Assembly: GCF_032490495.1 (NCBI RefSeq)
Contig: NZ_JAVYJB010000006.1
Coordinates: forward strand, 186,001 to 250,000
Source of the DNA: Pilosibacter fragilis
Lineage (GTDB): Bacteria > Bacillota > Clostridia > Lachnospirales > Lachnospiraceae
DNA: 64,000 nucleotides
Direction of reading: 5' to 3'
Position 1 is the stretch's first letter; each line of letters begins with the position of its first letter. Both the position numbers and the translations under genes were made by a program. Below are positions 50,058-59,281 of this stretch, piece after piece. The notes beneath the pieces are model-generated. The model worked only from the letters and a program-made list of their open reading frames with translations, had not been told where the DNA came from and made no database searches.

Positions 50058-51722
50058 ATGATGAACGGATATGAATATACAGGCATAAATGCAATTCTGG
50101 CGGGCAGCTTCCGGGCGGCCATCTATTGCAGGCTTTCCAAGGACGATGATCTGGACGGGGAGAGCGCCAGCATTGCCAACCAGCGGGATATGCTGGAACA
50201 CTACTGCGAAAAGCAGGGATGGGAGGTTGTGGAAGTTTATCAGGACGATGGCTACACGGGGCTGAACATGGAGCGCCCCGACCTGAAACGGATGATAAAG
50301 GCCATCGAGCGCAGGCAGGTTAACCTTGTCATTACCAAAGACCTCTCCCGGCTGGGCCGGAACTACTTGCAGACAGGCTATCTCATTGAGGACTTCTTCC
50401 CCCGGAACGGTGTGCGCTACATCGCCATGAATGACGGGATCGACACCTTGCGGGAGAACAACGACATTGCGCCGTTCAAAAATATCCTGAATGAGATGTA
50501 CAGCAAGGATATTTCCAAGAAGGTACATTCTTCCTACCTGCTGAAAGCACAGAAGGGCGAATTTACCGGCTGTGTGGCCCCCTTCGGCTATCGGAAAGAC
50601 CCGGAGGACAAAAACCACCTGCTGGTGGACGAGGAAACGGCCCCCATTGTCCGGCAAATCTTCCTTTGGGCGCTGGAAGGACACGGCCCCAACTTCATCC
50701 GGCGCAGGCTGGAAGAACAGAAGGTGCCTTGCCCTACATGGTGGAACCGGGAACGGGGCTTCCGCAATGTCCGCACCAAATGGGAAAAGAAAGACCCGGA
50801 AAACGGGCGGTATATGTGGGACTTCTCTGTGATAAAAGACATCCTGATGAATCCCGTTTATACTGGGGCGATAGCTTCCCAAAAGAAGGACTACCGCTTC
50901 AAAATTGGAACCATTGGCGAGAAGAAGCCGCAGGACTGGATTGTGGTGGAGGAACGGCACGAACCGTTGATTGACAGCAAAAGTTTTGCCATCGTGCAGG
51001 ACAAGCTGAAATCCCGCCAGCGCCCTCGGCAGGACGGGGAAACCAGCCTGTTTGCCGGGCTTATCAAGTGCGGCGAGTGCGGCAAGTCGTTGACCATCCG
51101 CACCACCCACGCCAAGCACCCGCAGCAGATTTACGCCTGTAAGACCTATGGGGCGTTTGGCAAGAACCATTGCACCCAGCACCGGGTAGAGTATGACACC
51201 CTTTACCGCCTTGTCCTGAACAAAATCCGGGAGTGCGCCAGCGCCGCCCTGATGGACGGGGAGGCCATCGCCGGAAAGCTGACCGACACCTGCGAAGCCG
51301 AGCAGAAGGGCCAGCGGGAGGCGTGGGAGCGTTCCCTTGCTAAAGACGAGGAACGGATGGAGGTTTTGGAAAAGATGGTGCTGCGGCTTTATGAGGACAT
51401 GATGGCCGGACGGATCAGCGATACCAACTTCAAACTCATGCTGGGCAGGACACAGACGGAGCAGGCCGAACTGAAAGCGCGGGTAGAGGAAGCCCGGAAA
51501 AGGCTGTCCGATGAAGCGAAGATTGAAAGCGACGCCCGCCAGTGGATAGACGCCATTCAGGAATACGCCGACATTACCGAACTGGACGCAGCCACCCTAA
51601 ACCGCCTGATTAAAGAAATCGTTGTCCACGAACACATCGACAGCGATAAGACACGACACATTTCCATCGAAATCCATTTCAATCTCAAACCCATCCCGGA
51701 GGTGGAACAGGTCAAAGGCTGA
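50058..51722 (+). CDS. Large serine recombinase (IME integrase)
   Basis: 554 residues. The N-terminal resolvase domain holds AAIYCRLSKDD (catalytic serine at about residue 28) and the Arg-rich KDLSRLGRNYL. The Recombinase domain follows (GCVAPFGYRKDPEDKNHLL), then a zinc ribbon (CGECGKSL with later CK and HC) and a coiled coil. It is the site-specific integrase/excisionase of the 13.2-kb element, placed at its right end 105 bases from the junction with maff2. The maff2 target fits known behaviour of IMEs that use ICE genes as insertion sites. Confidence 0.93.
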   Translation: MMNGYEYTGINAILAGSFRAAIYCRLSKDDDLDGESASIANQRDMLEHYCEKQGWEVVEVYQDDGYTGLNMERPDLKRMIKAIERRQVNLVITKDLSRLGRNYLQTGYLIEDFFPRNGVRYIAMNDGIDTLRENNDIAPFKNILNEMYSKDISKKVHSSYLLKAQKGEFTGCVAPFGYRKDPEDKNHLLVDEETAPIVRQIFLWALEGHGPNFIRRRLEEQKVPCPTWWNRERGFRNVRTKWEKKDPENGRYMWDFSVIKDILMNPVYTGAIASQKKDYRFKIGTIGEKKPQDWIVVEERHEPLIDSKSFAIVQDKLKSRQRPRQDGETSLFAGLIKCGECGKSLTIRTTHAKHPQQIYACKTYGAFGKNHCTQHRVEYDTLYRLVLNKIRECASAALMDGEAIAGKLTDTCEAEQKGQREAWERSLAKDEERMEVLEKMVLRLYEDMMAGRISDTNFKLMLGRTQTEQAELKARVEEARKRLSDEAKIESDARQWIDAIQEYADITELDAATLNRLIKEIVVHEHIDSDKTRHISIEIHFNLKPIPEVEQVKG

Positions 51723-51811
51723 CCTGTTCCCGCCGGGGCGGTTTTAAGACAATTCCATATAGTTTCTGACACGCCGCCGCCCGCCATCGAGCAAGGTTTT
51801 ACTCCTATTTG

Positions 51812-51892
51812 GGGATAAAACAGCTCATGGCGGGCGGCGGCATCATCGTCATTGGCACCACACTGATCCCTCTGCTGTCTGGCCTGTTTTAA
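51812..51892 (+). pseudogene. maff2, 3' part, after the IME
   Basis: The frame reads GIKQLMAGGGIIVIGTTLIP then LLSGLF and stop, the C-terminal span of the split Maff2 protein. The codons before ATGGCG come from the IME end but still encode GxKQxMA. Translation could restart at ATG 51,827, though no good ribosome site is seen. Confidence 0.8.
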
Positions 51893-51903
51893 GGTAGGCG
51901 CTT

Positions 51904-52770
51904 ATGGATTTTCTCACCGACTGGCTCACAAACTGGCTCAAAGAGCTTCTGATTGGCGGGATCATGGGGAACCTCGAAGGTCTTTTTGATACTGTCAATA
52001 CCCAAGTCGGAGAGATTGCGGCACAGGTAGGGACTACCCCGGCGGCGTGGCACGCCGGGGTTTTCTCCCTGATCCGACAGCTTTCCGAAACGGTGATCCT
52101 GCCGATTGCCGGAATGGTGCTGACCTTTGTTGCCACTTATGAGCTCATACAGATGCTTTTGGAAAAGAACAATATGCACGAGGTTGACGTTGCGAACCTC
52201 TATAAATGGATGTTCAAAACAGCCTGTGCAATCCTGATCCTGTCAAACACATTCAATATCGTCATGGCCGTGTTCGATGTGTCACAGAGCGTCATCGCGC
52301 AGGCAGGCGGGCTCATTCAAGGCTCCACCGATGTTTCGGCGGATATGCTTGCTGAACTGGAAACCTCGCTGGAGACGATGGACTTAGGGCCGCTTTTGGG
52401 GCTGTGGCTGCAGTCTGCGCTCATTGGCTTCACAATGAAGGCGATGGGAATTATCATTTTCGTTTTGGTGTATGGCAGGATGCTGGAAATCTATCTGCTG
52501 ACCAGTCTGGCCCCCATCCCCGTTGCTACGCTTTCCAACCGGGAGCTTGGCGGCACCGGGCAGAACTACATCAAGTCCCTGTTTGCCGTGGGCTTTCAAG
52601 GGCTGCTGATCCTTGTATGTGTTGCAATTTACGCAGTGCTCATTCAAGGCATCGCAACAGGCGGCGATCCCATTGGGGCGATTTGGGGAACTGTGGGCTA
52701 CACGGTTCTGCTTTGCTTCATGCTCTTTAAGACCGGGAGCATTGCCCAGCGTATCTTTGGCGCTCATTAA
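51904..52770 (+). CDS. TrbL/VirB6-like conjugation channel protein
   Basis: 288 residues with about six to eight membrane spans (for example VILPIAGMVLTFVATYELIQ; LIGFTMKAMGIIIFVLVYGR). The later YLLTSLAPIPVATLSNRELG and GGTGQNYIKSLFAVGFQGLL match the CD0411/TrbL-like inner-membrane component of Firmicute T4SS. It follows the maff2 fragment by 11 bases and precedes the SpoVG-domain gene. Confidence 0.82.
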   Translation: MDFLTDWLTNWLKELLIGGIMGNLEGLFDTVNTQVGEIAAQVGTTPAAWHAGVFSLIRQLSETVILPIAGMVLTFVATYELIQMLLEKNNMHEVDVANLYKWMFKTACAILILSNTFNIVMAVFDVSQSVIAQAGGLIQGSTDVSADMLAELETSLETMDLGPLLGLWLQSALIGFTMKAMGIIIFVLVYGRMLEIYLLTSLAPIPVATLSNRELGGTGQNYIKSLFAVGFQGLLILVCVAIYAVLIQGIATGGDPIGAIWGTVGYTVLLCFMLFKTGSIAQRIFGAH

Positions 52771-52785
52771 CAGGAGGTGGTGCTT

Positions 52786-53517
52786 ATGCCGAGAAGATAC
52801 GGGGCAGACGGAACGCGCTTATGGAATGGAAAAACGCCGGAGGAGTTTACTGAGGCAGACGCTTACCGCTTTATGGCGGAAACAGAGGCCGTCCTGCAAA
52901 GAAAAGAGTTGATGGACGACCCCGCCCAGCCTGCTCCGGCAAGCGGAAAGGAGGAATTTTATCTGAGCAAGAAGGACGATGTATTGCTGACCCCGGAGCA
53001 GATTGCTGCGGAGGAACGGCGCTGGCTGTTTGATGCTCCCATCGCGGAGCTTGCAGAAGTCAAGGGCGTTAGCATTGATGAGGCAGTAAAAATGCGGACA
53101 GATGCTGTCTTGCAGGAGGCGGTTGTTCCGATCACGGTATCTGTCCGCCCGATTGAGCCGCAGGGAAAACTGATCGGCTTCGCCAGCGTCAATTTTGGCG
53201 GTGTGGTCATCGACGATTTTAAGGTTGTGGACGGGAAAAACGGAATTTTTCTCGGAGTTCCCTCTAAACCCGATCCTGCCAGCCGGACGGGATACCGGGC
53301 TACGGTTCGGATTCCTGACCGCGCCACACAGGAACGGATTAACGCGGCTGGTGTGGAGGCGTATCATGCGGCGGTGGAACAGCTTGTTGCGCGGGCTCAG
53401 GCGGTACGGCCTGCCCCGATCAAGGAGCAGATGGCCGAGGCCGCAAAGCAGGCAGGAAAAGAAAACGCCGCCCGGCCTGCGCCTGCCAAGGAAAAGGAGG
53501 CCCGCAATGACCGATAG
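52786..53517 (+). CDS. SpoVG-domain protein of the ICE
   Basis: 243 residues. A SpoVG domain lies at about 105-190 (PITVSVRPIEPQGKLIGFAS; GGVVIDDFKVVDGKNGIFLG), preceded by a helical N-terminal part that contains EEFTEADAYRFMAETEAV and followed by an Ala/Lys-rich tail. SpoVG proteins bind nucleic acids and regulate genes in Firmicutes. AGGAGG precedes the ATG. It overlaps the methyltransferase by 11 bases. A regulatory or ssDNA-handling role on the ICE is inferred. Confidence 0.78.
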   Translation: MPRRYGADGTRLWNGKTPEEFTEADAYRFMAETEAVLQRKELMDDPAQPAPASGKEEFYLSKKDDVLLTPEQIAAEERRWLFDAPIAELAEVKGVSIDEAVKMRTDAVLQEAVVPITVSVRPIEPQGKLIGFASVNFGGVVIDDFKVVDGKNGIFLGVPSKPDPASRTGYRATVRIPDRATQERINAAGVEAYHAAVEQLVARAQAVRPAPIKEQMAEAAKQAGKENAARPAPAKEKEARNDR

Positions 53518-54286
53518 CCACACTTTGGGACAAAGTGTCCCGAAGGAGGGCTTGTTTCTCTTGGACGGCATCGAGGGCCTGCGTTCTTTGCCAAAACATA
53601 GCGTGGATATGCTGCTGACCGATCCGCCCTACGGCACAACCCGGAATTATTGGGATGTGCCCCTGCCGCTCCCGGAACTGTGGGAGGCGGTGAAATGGGC
53701 GGTCAAGCCGAATGGCGCAGTGCTGTTTTTCGCACAGTGCCCCTTTGACAAGGTGCTGGGCGCATCCAACCTCGCCATGCTCCGCTATGAGTGGATTTGG
53801 TACAAGGAGCGCGGAACGGGCTTTCTCAATGCAAACCGGGCTCCACTGAAAAAGTCCGAGAATATCTTGGTGTTTTACCAGAAGTCCCCGGTCTACAATC
53901 CGCAGTTTACTTATGGCAAGCCTTATGCCCGCGTTCATTCCCGAAGCGGTACAAGCTCCAACTATGGGAAATTTGAACGGCAGGGATCGGAGTCCAACGA
54001 TGGCCGCCGCTATCCCGGAAATGTACTTTTTGTGCCTACGGTGTCCGGCGGCATCCACCCCACGCAGAAGCCCGTGGAGCTCTGCGAGTATCTGATCCGC
54101 ACCTATACCCACCCCGGAGAACTGGTCGCGGACATTTGCGTTGGCTCCGGCACAACCGCGATTGCAGCCATCAACACAGAACGCCGCTTTGTATGCTTTG
54201 AAACGGCCCCGTCCTTTTATGCCGCCGCCAGTGAGCGCATCCGTGCGGCGCAGGCAGTAAAAAGCTCCGGCGAGAAAGGAGTGTAA
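53507..54286 (+). CDS. Site-specific DNA methyltransferase (N6A/N4C, beta class)
   Basis: 259 residues. Motif IV LLTDPPYGTTRNYW at about residue 38 precedes motif I VADICVGSGTTAIAAI at about 207, the order of beta-class amino-methyltransferases. RAPLKKSENILVF is the YhdJ/MunI-like target region. No restriction gene is adjacent, so it is an orphan enzyme, possibly anti-restriction. A palindrome site (53,523) is inside the start of the gene, encoding LGQSVPK. Confidence 0.85.
   Translation: MTDSHTLGQSVPKEGLFLLDGIEGLRSLPKHSVDMLLTDPPYGTTRNYWDVPLPLPELWEAVKWAVKPNGAVLFFAQCPFDKVLGASNLAMLRYEWIWYKERGTGFLNANRAPLKKSENILVFYQKSPVYNPQFTYGKPYARVHSRSGTSSNYGKFERQGSESNDGRRYPGNVLFVPTVSGGIHPTQKPVELCEYLIRTYTHPGELVADICVGSGTTAIAAINTERRFVCFETAPSFYAAASERIRAAQAVKSSGEKGV
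53523..53545. repeat. ICE palindrome site 10
   Basis: CTTTGGGACAAAGTGTCCCG (plus AAG), within the first codons of the methyltransferase gene. Confidence 0.78.
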
Positions 54287-54858
54287 TTATCCAGCAGTAT
54301 TCTATCATTTACGCCGATCCCCCTTGGCGCTACTCGGCTAAGAAAGTACAGGGCGCGGCGGAAAATCATTATCCCACTATGAGCATTGAGGATTTATGTG
54401 CGTTGCCTGTGGCTGATCTTGCAGCCCCGGACAGCGCACTCTTTTTATGGGCCACTTTCCCGCAGCTCCCGGAGGCGCTCCGGCTGATCGAGGCTTGGGG
54501 CTTCACCTACAAAAGCGTTGCTTTCGTCTGGCTGAAAAAGAACAAGAAAGCGGATAGCTGGTTTTACGGCCTTGGCTTCTGGACAAGGGGCAACGCGGAA
54601 ATCTGCCTGCTGGCAACCAAGGGACATCCAAAGCGGCAGGCTGCCAACATTCATCAATTCATCATTTCCCCGATTGAAGCCCATAGCAAAAAGCCGGACG
54701 AGGCCCGCGCCAAAATCATTTCCCTGATGGGCGATCTGCCCCGCGTGGAGCTCTTTGCCAGGCAGACCCCGCCCGGTTGGGCTGTGTGGGGAAATGAAGT
54801 AACACCAACCATCCCGGACTTTGGGACACATTGTCCCGAAGTGCAGAAAGGAGTGTGA
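54286..54858 (+). CDS. MT-A70-type DNA adenine methyltransferase
   Basis: About 190 residues beginning at an ATT or ATC codon: in frame IIQQYSIIYADPPWRYSAKK, with the DPPW catalytic motif of MT-A70 enzymes, then HYPTMSIEDLCALPV, LFLWATFPQLPEALRLIEAW and SWFYGLGFWTRGNAEICLLA. Only the internal ATG at 54,379 is standard, and using it would lose the catalytic motif. A GAAAGGAG site precedes the proposed start. A palindrome lies at its 3' end. It is a second orphan methyltransferase in tandem. Confidence 0.8.
   Translation: MIQQYSIIYADPPWRYSAKKVQGAAENHYPTMSIEDLCALPVADLAAPDSALFLWATFPQLPEALRLIEAWGFTYKSVAFVWLKKNKKADSWFYGLGFWTRGNAEICLLATKGHPKRQAANIHQFIISPIEAHSKKPDEARAKIISLMGDLPRVELFARQTPPGWAVWGNEVTPTIPDFGTHCPEVQKGV
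54819..54841. repeat. ICE palindrome site 11
   Basis: CTTTGGGACA-cat-TGTCCCGAAG at the end of the MT-A70 gene. Confidence 0.75.
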
Positions 54859-54861
54859 TCT

Positions 54862-55251
54862 ATGCCCTATGTAAACGTACCAAACGATTTATCCAAAATC
54901 AAAACAAAGATGGCTTTCAACCTCACCAAACGCCAGCTTGTCTGCTTCGGCAGCGCGGGCGCGGTGGGGATTCCGGCCTATCTGCTGACCCGTGGCACCC
55001 TCGGCAATACCGGGGCGATGTTTCTCATGCTGGGAATTATGCTCCCGGCGTTCCTGCTGGCCATGTATGAAAAGGACGGCTTGCCCTTTGAAAAGGTTGT
55101 GCGAAACATCATCCGGGCCAAGTTTCTAAGGCCGGGGATCAGGGCCTACCGAACCGAAAACATTTATGCGCCCTTTGCCGGGCCGGGCGCTGGAAAGGAG
55201 GATGTGATTGAAAAACACAAAGAAGAAAAACGGAGCCGCCGCCAAGGGTAA
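54862..55251 (+). CDS. PrgI-family T4SS protein
   Basis: 129 residues starting MPYVNVPNDLSKIKTKMAFN, with two spans (about 30-48, 50-70) and a positively charged tail. This is the PrgI family, a VirB3-like inner-membrane component of Gram-positive conjugation. AAGGAGTG is upstream, and the gene overlaps virB4 by 44 bases. Palindrome site 11 lies just before it. Confidence 0.88.
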   Translation: MPYVNVPNDLSKIKTKMAFNLTKRQLVCFGSAGAVGIPAYLLTRGTLGNTGAMFLMLGIMLPAFLLAMYEKDGLPFEKVVRNIIRAKFLRPGIRAYRTENIYAPFAGPGAGKEDVIEKHKEEKRSRRQG

Positions 55252-57568
55252 AGGCCGGGCGACCCTGTCTGCTCAGCAGACAATCCCGTATCTGTCCATG
55301 CACCCGGACGGTGTGTGCAAGCTCCCGGGCGGGCTCTATACAAAAACCGTGGAATATGAGGACATCAATTACTCCGTGGCATCCACCGAGGATCAGACTG
55401 CCATATTCAGCGGATGGAGTTCATTTCTCAACTACTTTGACAGTTCGCTGCCGTTCCAGCTTTCCTTTATCAACCGTCGTTCCCATTCCCGCAGCCGCTA
55501 TCAAGTCAATATCCCGAAAGCGGATGACAACTATAACAGCGTCCGGGATGAGTTTACCGGGATGCTGAAAAATCAGATTGCCAAAAGCAACAACGGTATT
55601 GAGCGCTCAAAATACATCACCTTTGGCATACCCGCCGAGGGGATTGCGGAGGCACGGCCCCGTCTGGAGCGTGTGGAGGCTGATGTCATGGGAAACTTTA
55701 AGCGGTTGGGCGTTCCCTCGGAGCCTATGGACGGGCGGGCCCGCCTTGCGCTGCTTCATAGCCAGATGCATCCGGGGAGCCGCGAGGCGTTCCGCTTTTC
55801 GTGGAAAGACATCCCGCAGACCGGGCTCGGCACAAAAGACTTTATTGCCCCGGACAGTCTCGACTTCCGCCAGTCCCGCACATTCCGCATCGGCCAGTAT
55901 TGGGGCGCGGTGTCCTACTTGCAGATTATGGCATCGGAGCTTTCGGATAAGCTGCTGGCGGAAATCTTGGAGCTGGATGCGGAAATGACCGTGACCATGC
56001 ACATTCAGACCGTGGATCAGCTCAAGGCAATCAAGACCATCAAGGGGAAAATCTCGGACATCGGAAAAATGAAAGTAGAGGAACAGAGAAAGGCTGTGCG
56101 CTCCGGCTATGACCCGGATATTCTTCCCCCTGACCTGATCACATTCAGCAAGGACGCAGCGGAGCTTTTGGCTGATTTGCAATCCCGCAATGAGCGAATG
56201 TTTCTGCTGACCTTTACGGTGGTAAACCTTGCCCCTACTCGCCAGCGGCTGGAAAACGATGTGTTTACCGTGAGCGGCATCGCGCAGAAATACAACTGCG
56301 CTCTGCGCCGTCTGGACTGGCAACAGGAACAGGGCTTTGTTTCTTCGCTGGCCCTTGGCTACAACGAGGTAGAAATCCAGCGCGGTATGACAACCAGCTC
56401 CACAGCCATCTTTATCCCCTTTATGACAAGGGAGCTCCGCATGGCGGGGCAGGCCCTCTACTATGGCATGAACGCACTTTCTCACAATGTCATCATGGCT
56501 GACCGCAAAAAGCTGAAATCGGCAAACGGGATGTATTTGGGCTCTACGGGCTCCGGCAAGAGCTTTGCCGCAAAGCGCGAGCTCTTGAATGTGTTTCTCA
56601 CCATCCCGCAGGATCGGATCATCGTGGTTGACCCGATGGGCGAATACGCTCCGCTGGTGCGAAGGCTGGGCGGCCAGGTGATCGAGATTGCCCCGGACAG
56701 CCCGCACCACCTCAATCCGATGGATGTGGAGCTCAATATGGCTGCCGGAGAAAGCCCACTTTCCATGAAGGCGGATTTTCTTTTGTCCCTGTGCGAGCTG
56801 GTGGTCGGCGGCAAGGAAGGCTTGCAGCCCATTGAAAAGACGGTCATTGACCGCTGTGTGCGTTTGGTGTACCGGGAGCAGGCGCTCGGATTGGAAACCG
56901 CAAAAACACCGCTGTTGCAGGATTTGTATGAGGAGCTTTTACGCCAGCCGGAGCCCGAGGCCCGGCGCGTGGCAACTGCCTTAGAGCTTTATTGCACAGG
57001 CTCCCTCAATCTCTTTAACCATCCTACCAACGTCAAGACGGACAGCCATGTGGTGTGCATCGTTCTGAAAAACATGGGCGAAAACCTTAGAAAGATTGCA
57101 ATGCACATCACAAATGAGTTTGTTTCGCAGGCGGTGGATCAGAACTTCCACGAGGGTGCGGCGACTTGGTGCTACTTTGACGAGTTTCATATTCTGCTCC
57201 GCGATCCACTGACGGCCAGCTACTTTGTAGCGGTCTGGAAAATGCTGCGTAAAAAAGGATGTGTGCCGTCTGCTTTGACGCAGAACGTCAAAGACCTTTT
57301 GGCAAGCCGGGAAATCGAGAACATTCTGGATAACACGGATTTTATGATCCTGCTTTCGCAGGCGCAGAGTGACCGTACCATTCTGGCAAAACAGCTCGGT
57401 ATTTCCGAGCACCAGCTTTCCTATATCACACACAGCAATTCCGGCGAGGGTCTGTTGTTCTATGGAAATGTGACCATCCCGTTTGTGGATCGGTTCCCTC
57501 GCGGAGAAATCTATGACCTGCTGACTACCCGCCCGGAGGATATGAAGAATGAAACGAAAAACGAATAA
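55208..57568 (+). CDS. VirB4/TraE-type conjugation ATPase
   Basis: 786 residues, TTG start (GGAGG upstream). N-terminal TraE-like part, then Walker A GSTGSGKSFAAKRE at about residue 444 and Walker B TWCYFDEFHILL near 655. GGQVIEIAPDSPHHLNPMD is family-like. It powers substrate transfer and channel assembly. The 5' end overlaps prgI and the 3' end overlaps the NlpC gene by 20 bases. Confidence 0.93.
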   Translation: MKNTKKKNGAAAKGKGRATLSAQQTIPYLSMHPDGVCKLPGGLYTKTVEYEDINYSVASTEDQTAIFSGWSSFLNYFDSSLPFQLSFINRRSHSRSRYQVNIPKADDNYNSVRDEFTGMLKNQIAKSNNGIERSKYITFGIPAEGIAEARPRLERVEADVMGNFKRLGVPSEPMDGRARLALLHSQMHPGSREAFRFSWKDIPQTGLGTKDFIAPDSLDFRQSRTFRIGQYWGAVSYLQIMASELSDKLLAEILELDAEMTVTMHIQTVDQLKAIKTIKGKISDIGKMKVEEQRKAVRSGYDPDILPPDLITFSKDAAELLADLQSRNERMFLLTFTVVNLAPTRQRLENDVFTVSGIAQKYNCALRRLDWQQEQGFVSSLALGYNEVEIQRGMTTSSTAIFIPFMTRELRMAGQALYYGMNALSHNVIMADRKKLKSANGMYLGSTGSGKSFAAKRELLNVFLTIPQDRIIVVDPMGEYAPLVRRLGGQVIEIAPDSPHHLNPMDVELNMAAGESPLSMKADFLLSLCELVVGGKEGLQPIEKTVIDRCVRLVYREQALGLETAKTPLLQDLYEELLRQPEPEARRVATALELYCTGSLNLFNHPTNVKTDSHVVCIVLKNMGENLRKIAMHITNEFVSQAVDQNFHEGAATWCYFDEFHILLRDPLTASYFVAVWKMLRKKGCVPSALTQNVKDLLASREIENILDNTDFMILLSQAQSDRTILAKQLGISEHQLSYITHSNSGEGLLFYGNVTIPFVDRFPRGEIYDLLTTRPEDMKNETKNE

Positions 57569-59267
57569 GGCCAAGGAGGAGGCTTGGTCGCAGACCGCCC
57601 ACGCCCCTGACGGGGAGCAGCCCGGGCCAGAGGCTTCTGACACTTCGGGACAAAGTGTCCCGAAGTCCAAGTTCCGCAAAAAGAGCCAGCAGGAACAGGC
57701 TGCGGCGGCAAAGCTCCGTATGGAGTCCCAAGGCGAAAAGCTGGAACAGGCCCGGGAGAAGCTGGCAAAACAAAAGCCGCCGAAAAAGCCCGGCCCGGTA
57801 AAACGCATAGGCCGTGTTGCCAGCGGTTCCGTTCACAGCTTCGTGCATGGCAAGATTTTTGAAGTGGAACAGGAAAATGTCGGCACAGAAGGCGCACACC
57901 GTTCTGAGCTTGTGGGAGAAACCGCGCTGCGGCACGGCTCCCGCTTTGTGCGCCGTAAAGTCCGGGAACATCCGGCAAAAGTGGTACGCAAGACCGAGGC
58001 CCGCTATACCAAATACACGGCGGACTACCATTTTCACACCGCCGCACAGGAGCACCCGGAGCTGACGAAAAATGCCCTTACCCGCTACTGGCAAAAGCAA
58101 CGGCTTCGCAAGCAATACCGCAAGCAGGCAAAGGAGGCTGCAAAGCAGGGCGCGGCTGCGGCTGGGAAAACTGCCACAGCCACAGAACGCCTGACTGCCC
58201 GGGCAGTGGAATTTGTCAAAAGTCATCCCGCAGGTGCCGTGATTGCGGTGCTCTGTGTGTTACTCCTGTTTGCTATGCAGTCCTGTTCCTCTACCATGCT
58301 TATGCTGGGGAACGCCGGGGCCGGTGCATTAGGAGCCAGCACCTATCCTTGCGAGGATCGTGATATGCTGGCCGCCGAAGCCGCCTATTGTGCGTTGGAA
58401 GATGATTTACAGCATTATCTGGACACCTATGAAAGCACCCATGACTATGACGAATACCACTTCGATCTGGACGAAATCGAACATGATCCCTATGTGCTTC
58501 TTTCTCTTTTGTGTGCGCACCATGAGGGACAATGGACAGTAGGCGAGGTACAGGGAACGCTGCAAATGCTCTTTGACCGCCAGTACATTTTGACCGAGGA
58601 TGTGGTGGTGGAAACCCGGTATCGTACGGAAACCGACACATGGACGGACGAGGACGGCAACTCCCATACGGACACCTATCAGGTGCCTTACGACTATTAC
58701 ATCTGTACGGTCACGCTGGAGAACTTTGATTTATCCCATGTGCCCGTATATGTCATGAGCGAGGAGCAGCTTTCACGGTATGCCATCTATATGGCAACGC
58801 TGGGAAACCGCCCCGATCTGTTCCCAGATTCTCCCTATGTGAACAAGTACATTACCGGGAAACCCGGTGATTACGAAGTGCCCGGAGAATATCTGGACGA
58901 TGAAACCTTTGCCGCGATGCTTGCCGAAGCGCAGAAATACATCGGCTATCCCTATGTGTGGGGCGGCAGTTCTCCCGCCACTTCCTTTGATTGCTCGGGG
59001 TACGTTTCGTGGGTTATCAATCACTCCGGCTGGAATGTGGGCAGGCTGGGAGCCCAGGGGCTCTATAACATCTGTACGCCGACCAGTTCTCCCAAACCCG
59101 GTGATCTGGTGTTCTTCAAAGGCACCTATGACACGCCGGGCGTGAGCCATTGCGGGATTTATGTCGGTGATGGAAAAATGCTGCATTGCGGAGATCCCAT
59201 CGGCTACGCAAACTTGAATACAAGCTACTGGCAATCTCATTTTTACGCCTACGGGCGTTTACCGTGA
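57549..59267 (+). CDS. NlpC/P60 cell-wall hydrolase of the T4SS
   Basis: 572 residues: a lysine-rich cytoplasmic N-terminus of about 235 residues, one membrane span (AGAVIAVLCVLLLFAMQSC), a stalk domain, and a C-terminal NlpC/P60 peptidase with SFDCSGYVSW (catalytic Cys) and GVSHCGIYVGDGKML (His). This VirB1-like protein opens peptidoglycan for the conjugation channel. Palindrome site 12 is inside its N-terminal part and encodes GQSVPKS. Confidence 0.88.
   Translation: MKRKTNKAKEEAWSQTAHAPDGEQPGPEASDTSGQSVPKSKFRKKSQQEQAAAAKLRMESQGEKLEQAREKLAKQKPPKKPGPVKRIGRVASGSVHSFVHGKIFEVEQENVGTEGAHRSELVGETALRHGSRFVRRKVREHPAKVVRKTEARYTKYTADYHFHTAAQEHPELTKNALTRYWQKQRLRKQYRKQAKEAAKQGAAAAGKTATATERLTARAVEFVKSHPAGAVIAVLCVLLLFAMQSCSSTMLMLGNAGAGALGASTYPCEDRDMLAAEAAYCALEDDLQHYLDTYESTHDYDEYHFDLDEIEHDPYVLLSLLCAHHEGQWTVGEVQGTLQMLFDRQYILTEDVVVETRYRTETDTWTDEDGNSHTDTYQVPYDYYICTVTLENFDLSHVPVYVMSEEQLSRYAIYMATLGNRPDLFPDSPYVNKYITGKPGDYEVPGEYLDDETFAAMLAEAQKYIGYPYVWGGSSPATSFDCSGYVSWVINHSGWNVGRLGAQGLYNICTPTSSPKPGDLVFFKGTYDTPGVSHCGIYVGDGKMLHCGDPIGYANLNTSYWQSHFYAYGRLP
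57642..57666. repeat. ICE palindrome site 12
   Basis: ACTTCGGGACA-aag-TGTCCCGAAGT, perfect arms of 11 bp, inside the NlpC/P60 gene. Confidence 0.85.
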
Positions 59268-59281
59268 CAGGAGGTTTTGAA

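Larger units (their letters stand above)
38665..51832. mobile_element. 13.2-kb integrative mobilizable element inserted in maff2
   Basis: Bounded by ATGGCG at 38,659-38,664 and 51,827-51,832. Rejoining the flanks restores an uninterrupted Maff2 frame (MKQFMA then GGGIIVIGTTLIPLLSGLF). It carries a large serine recombinase at its right end, a MobQ relaxase, replication genes and cargo. It depends on a host conjugation system for transfer because it lacks T4SS genes. Confidence 0.88.
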
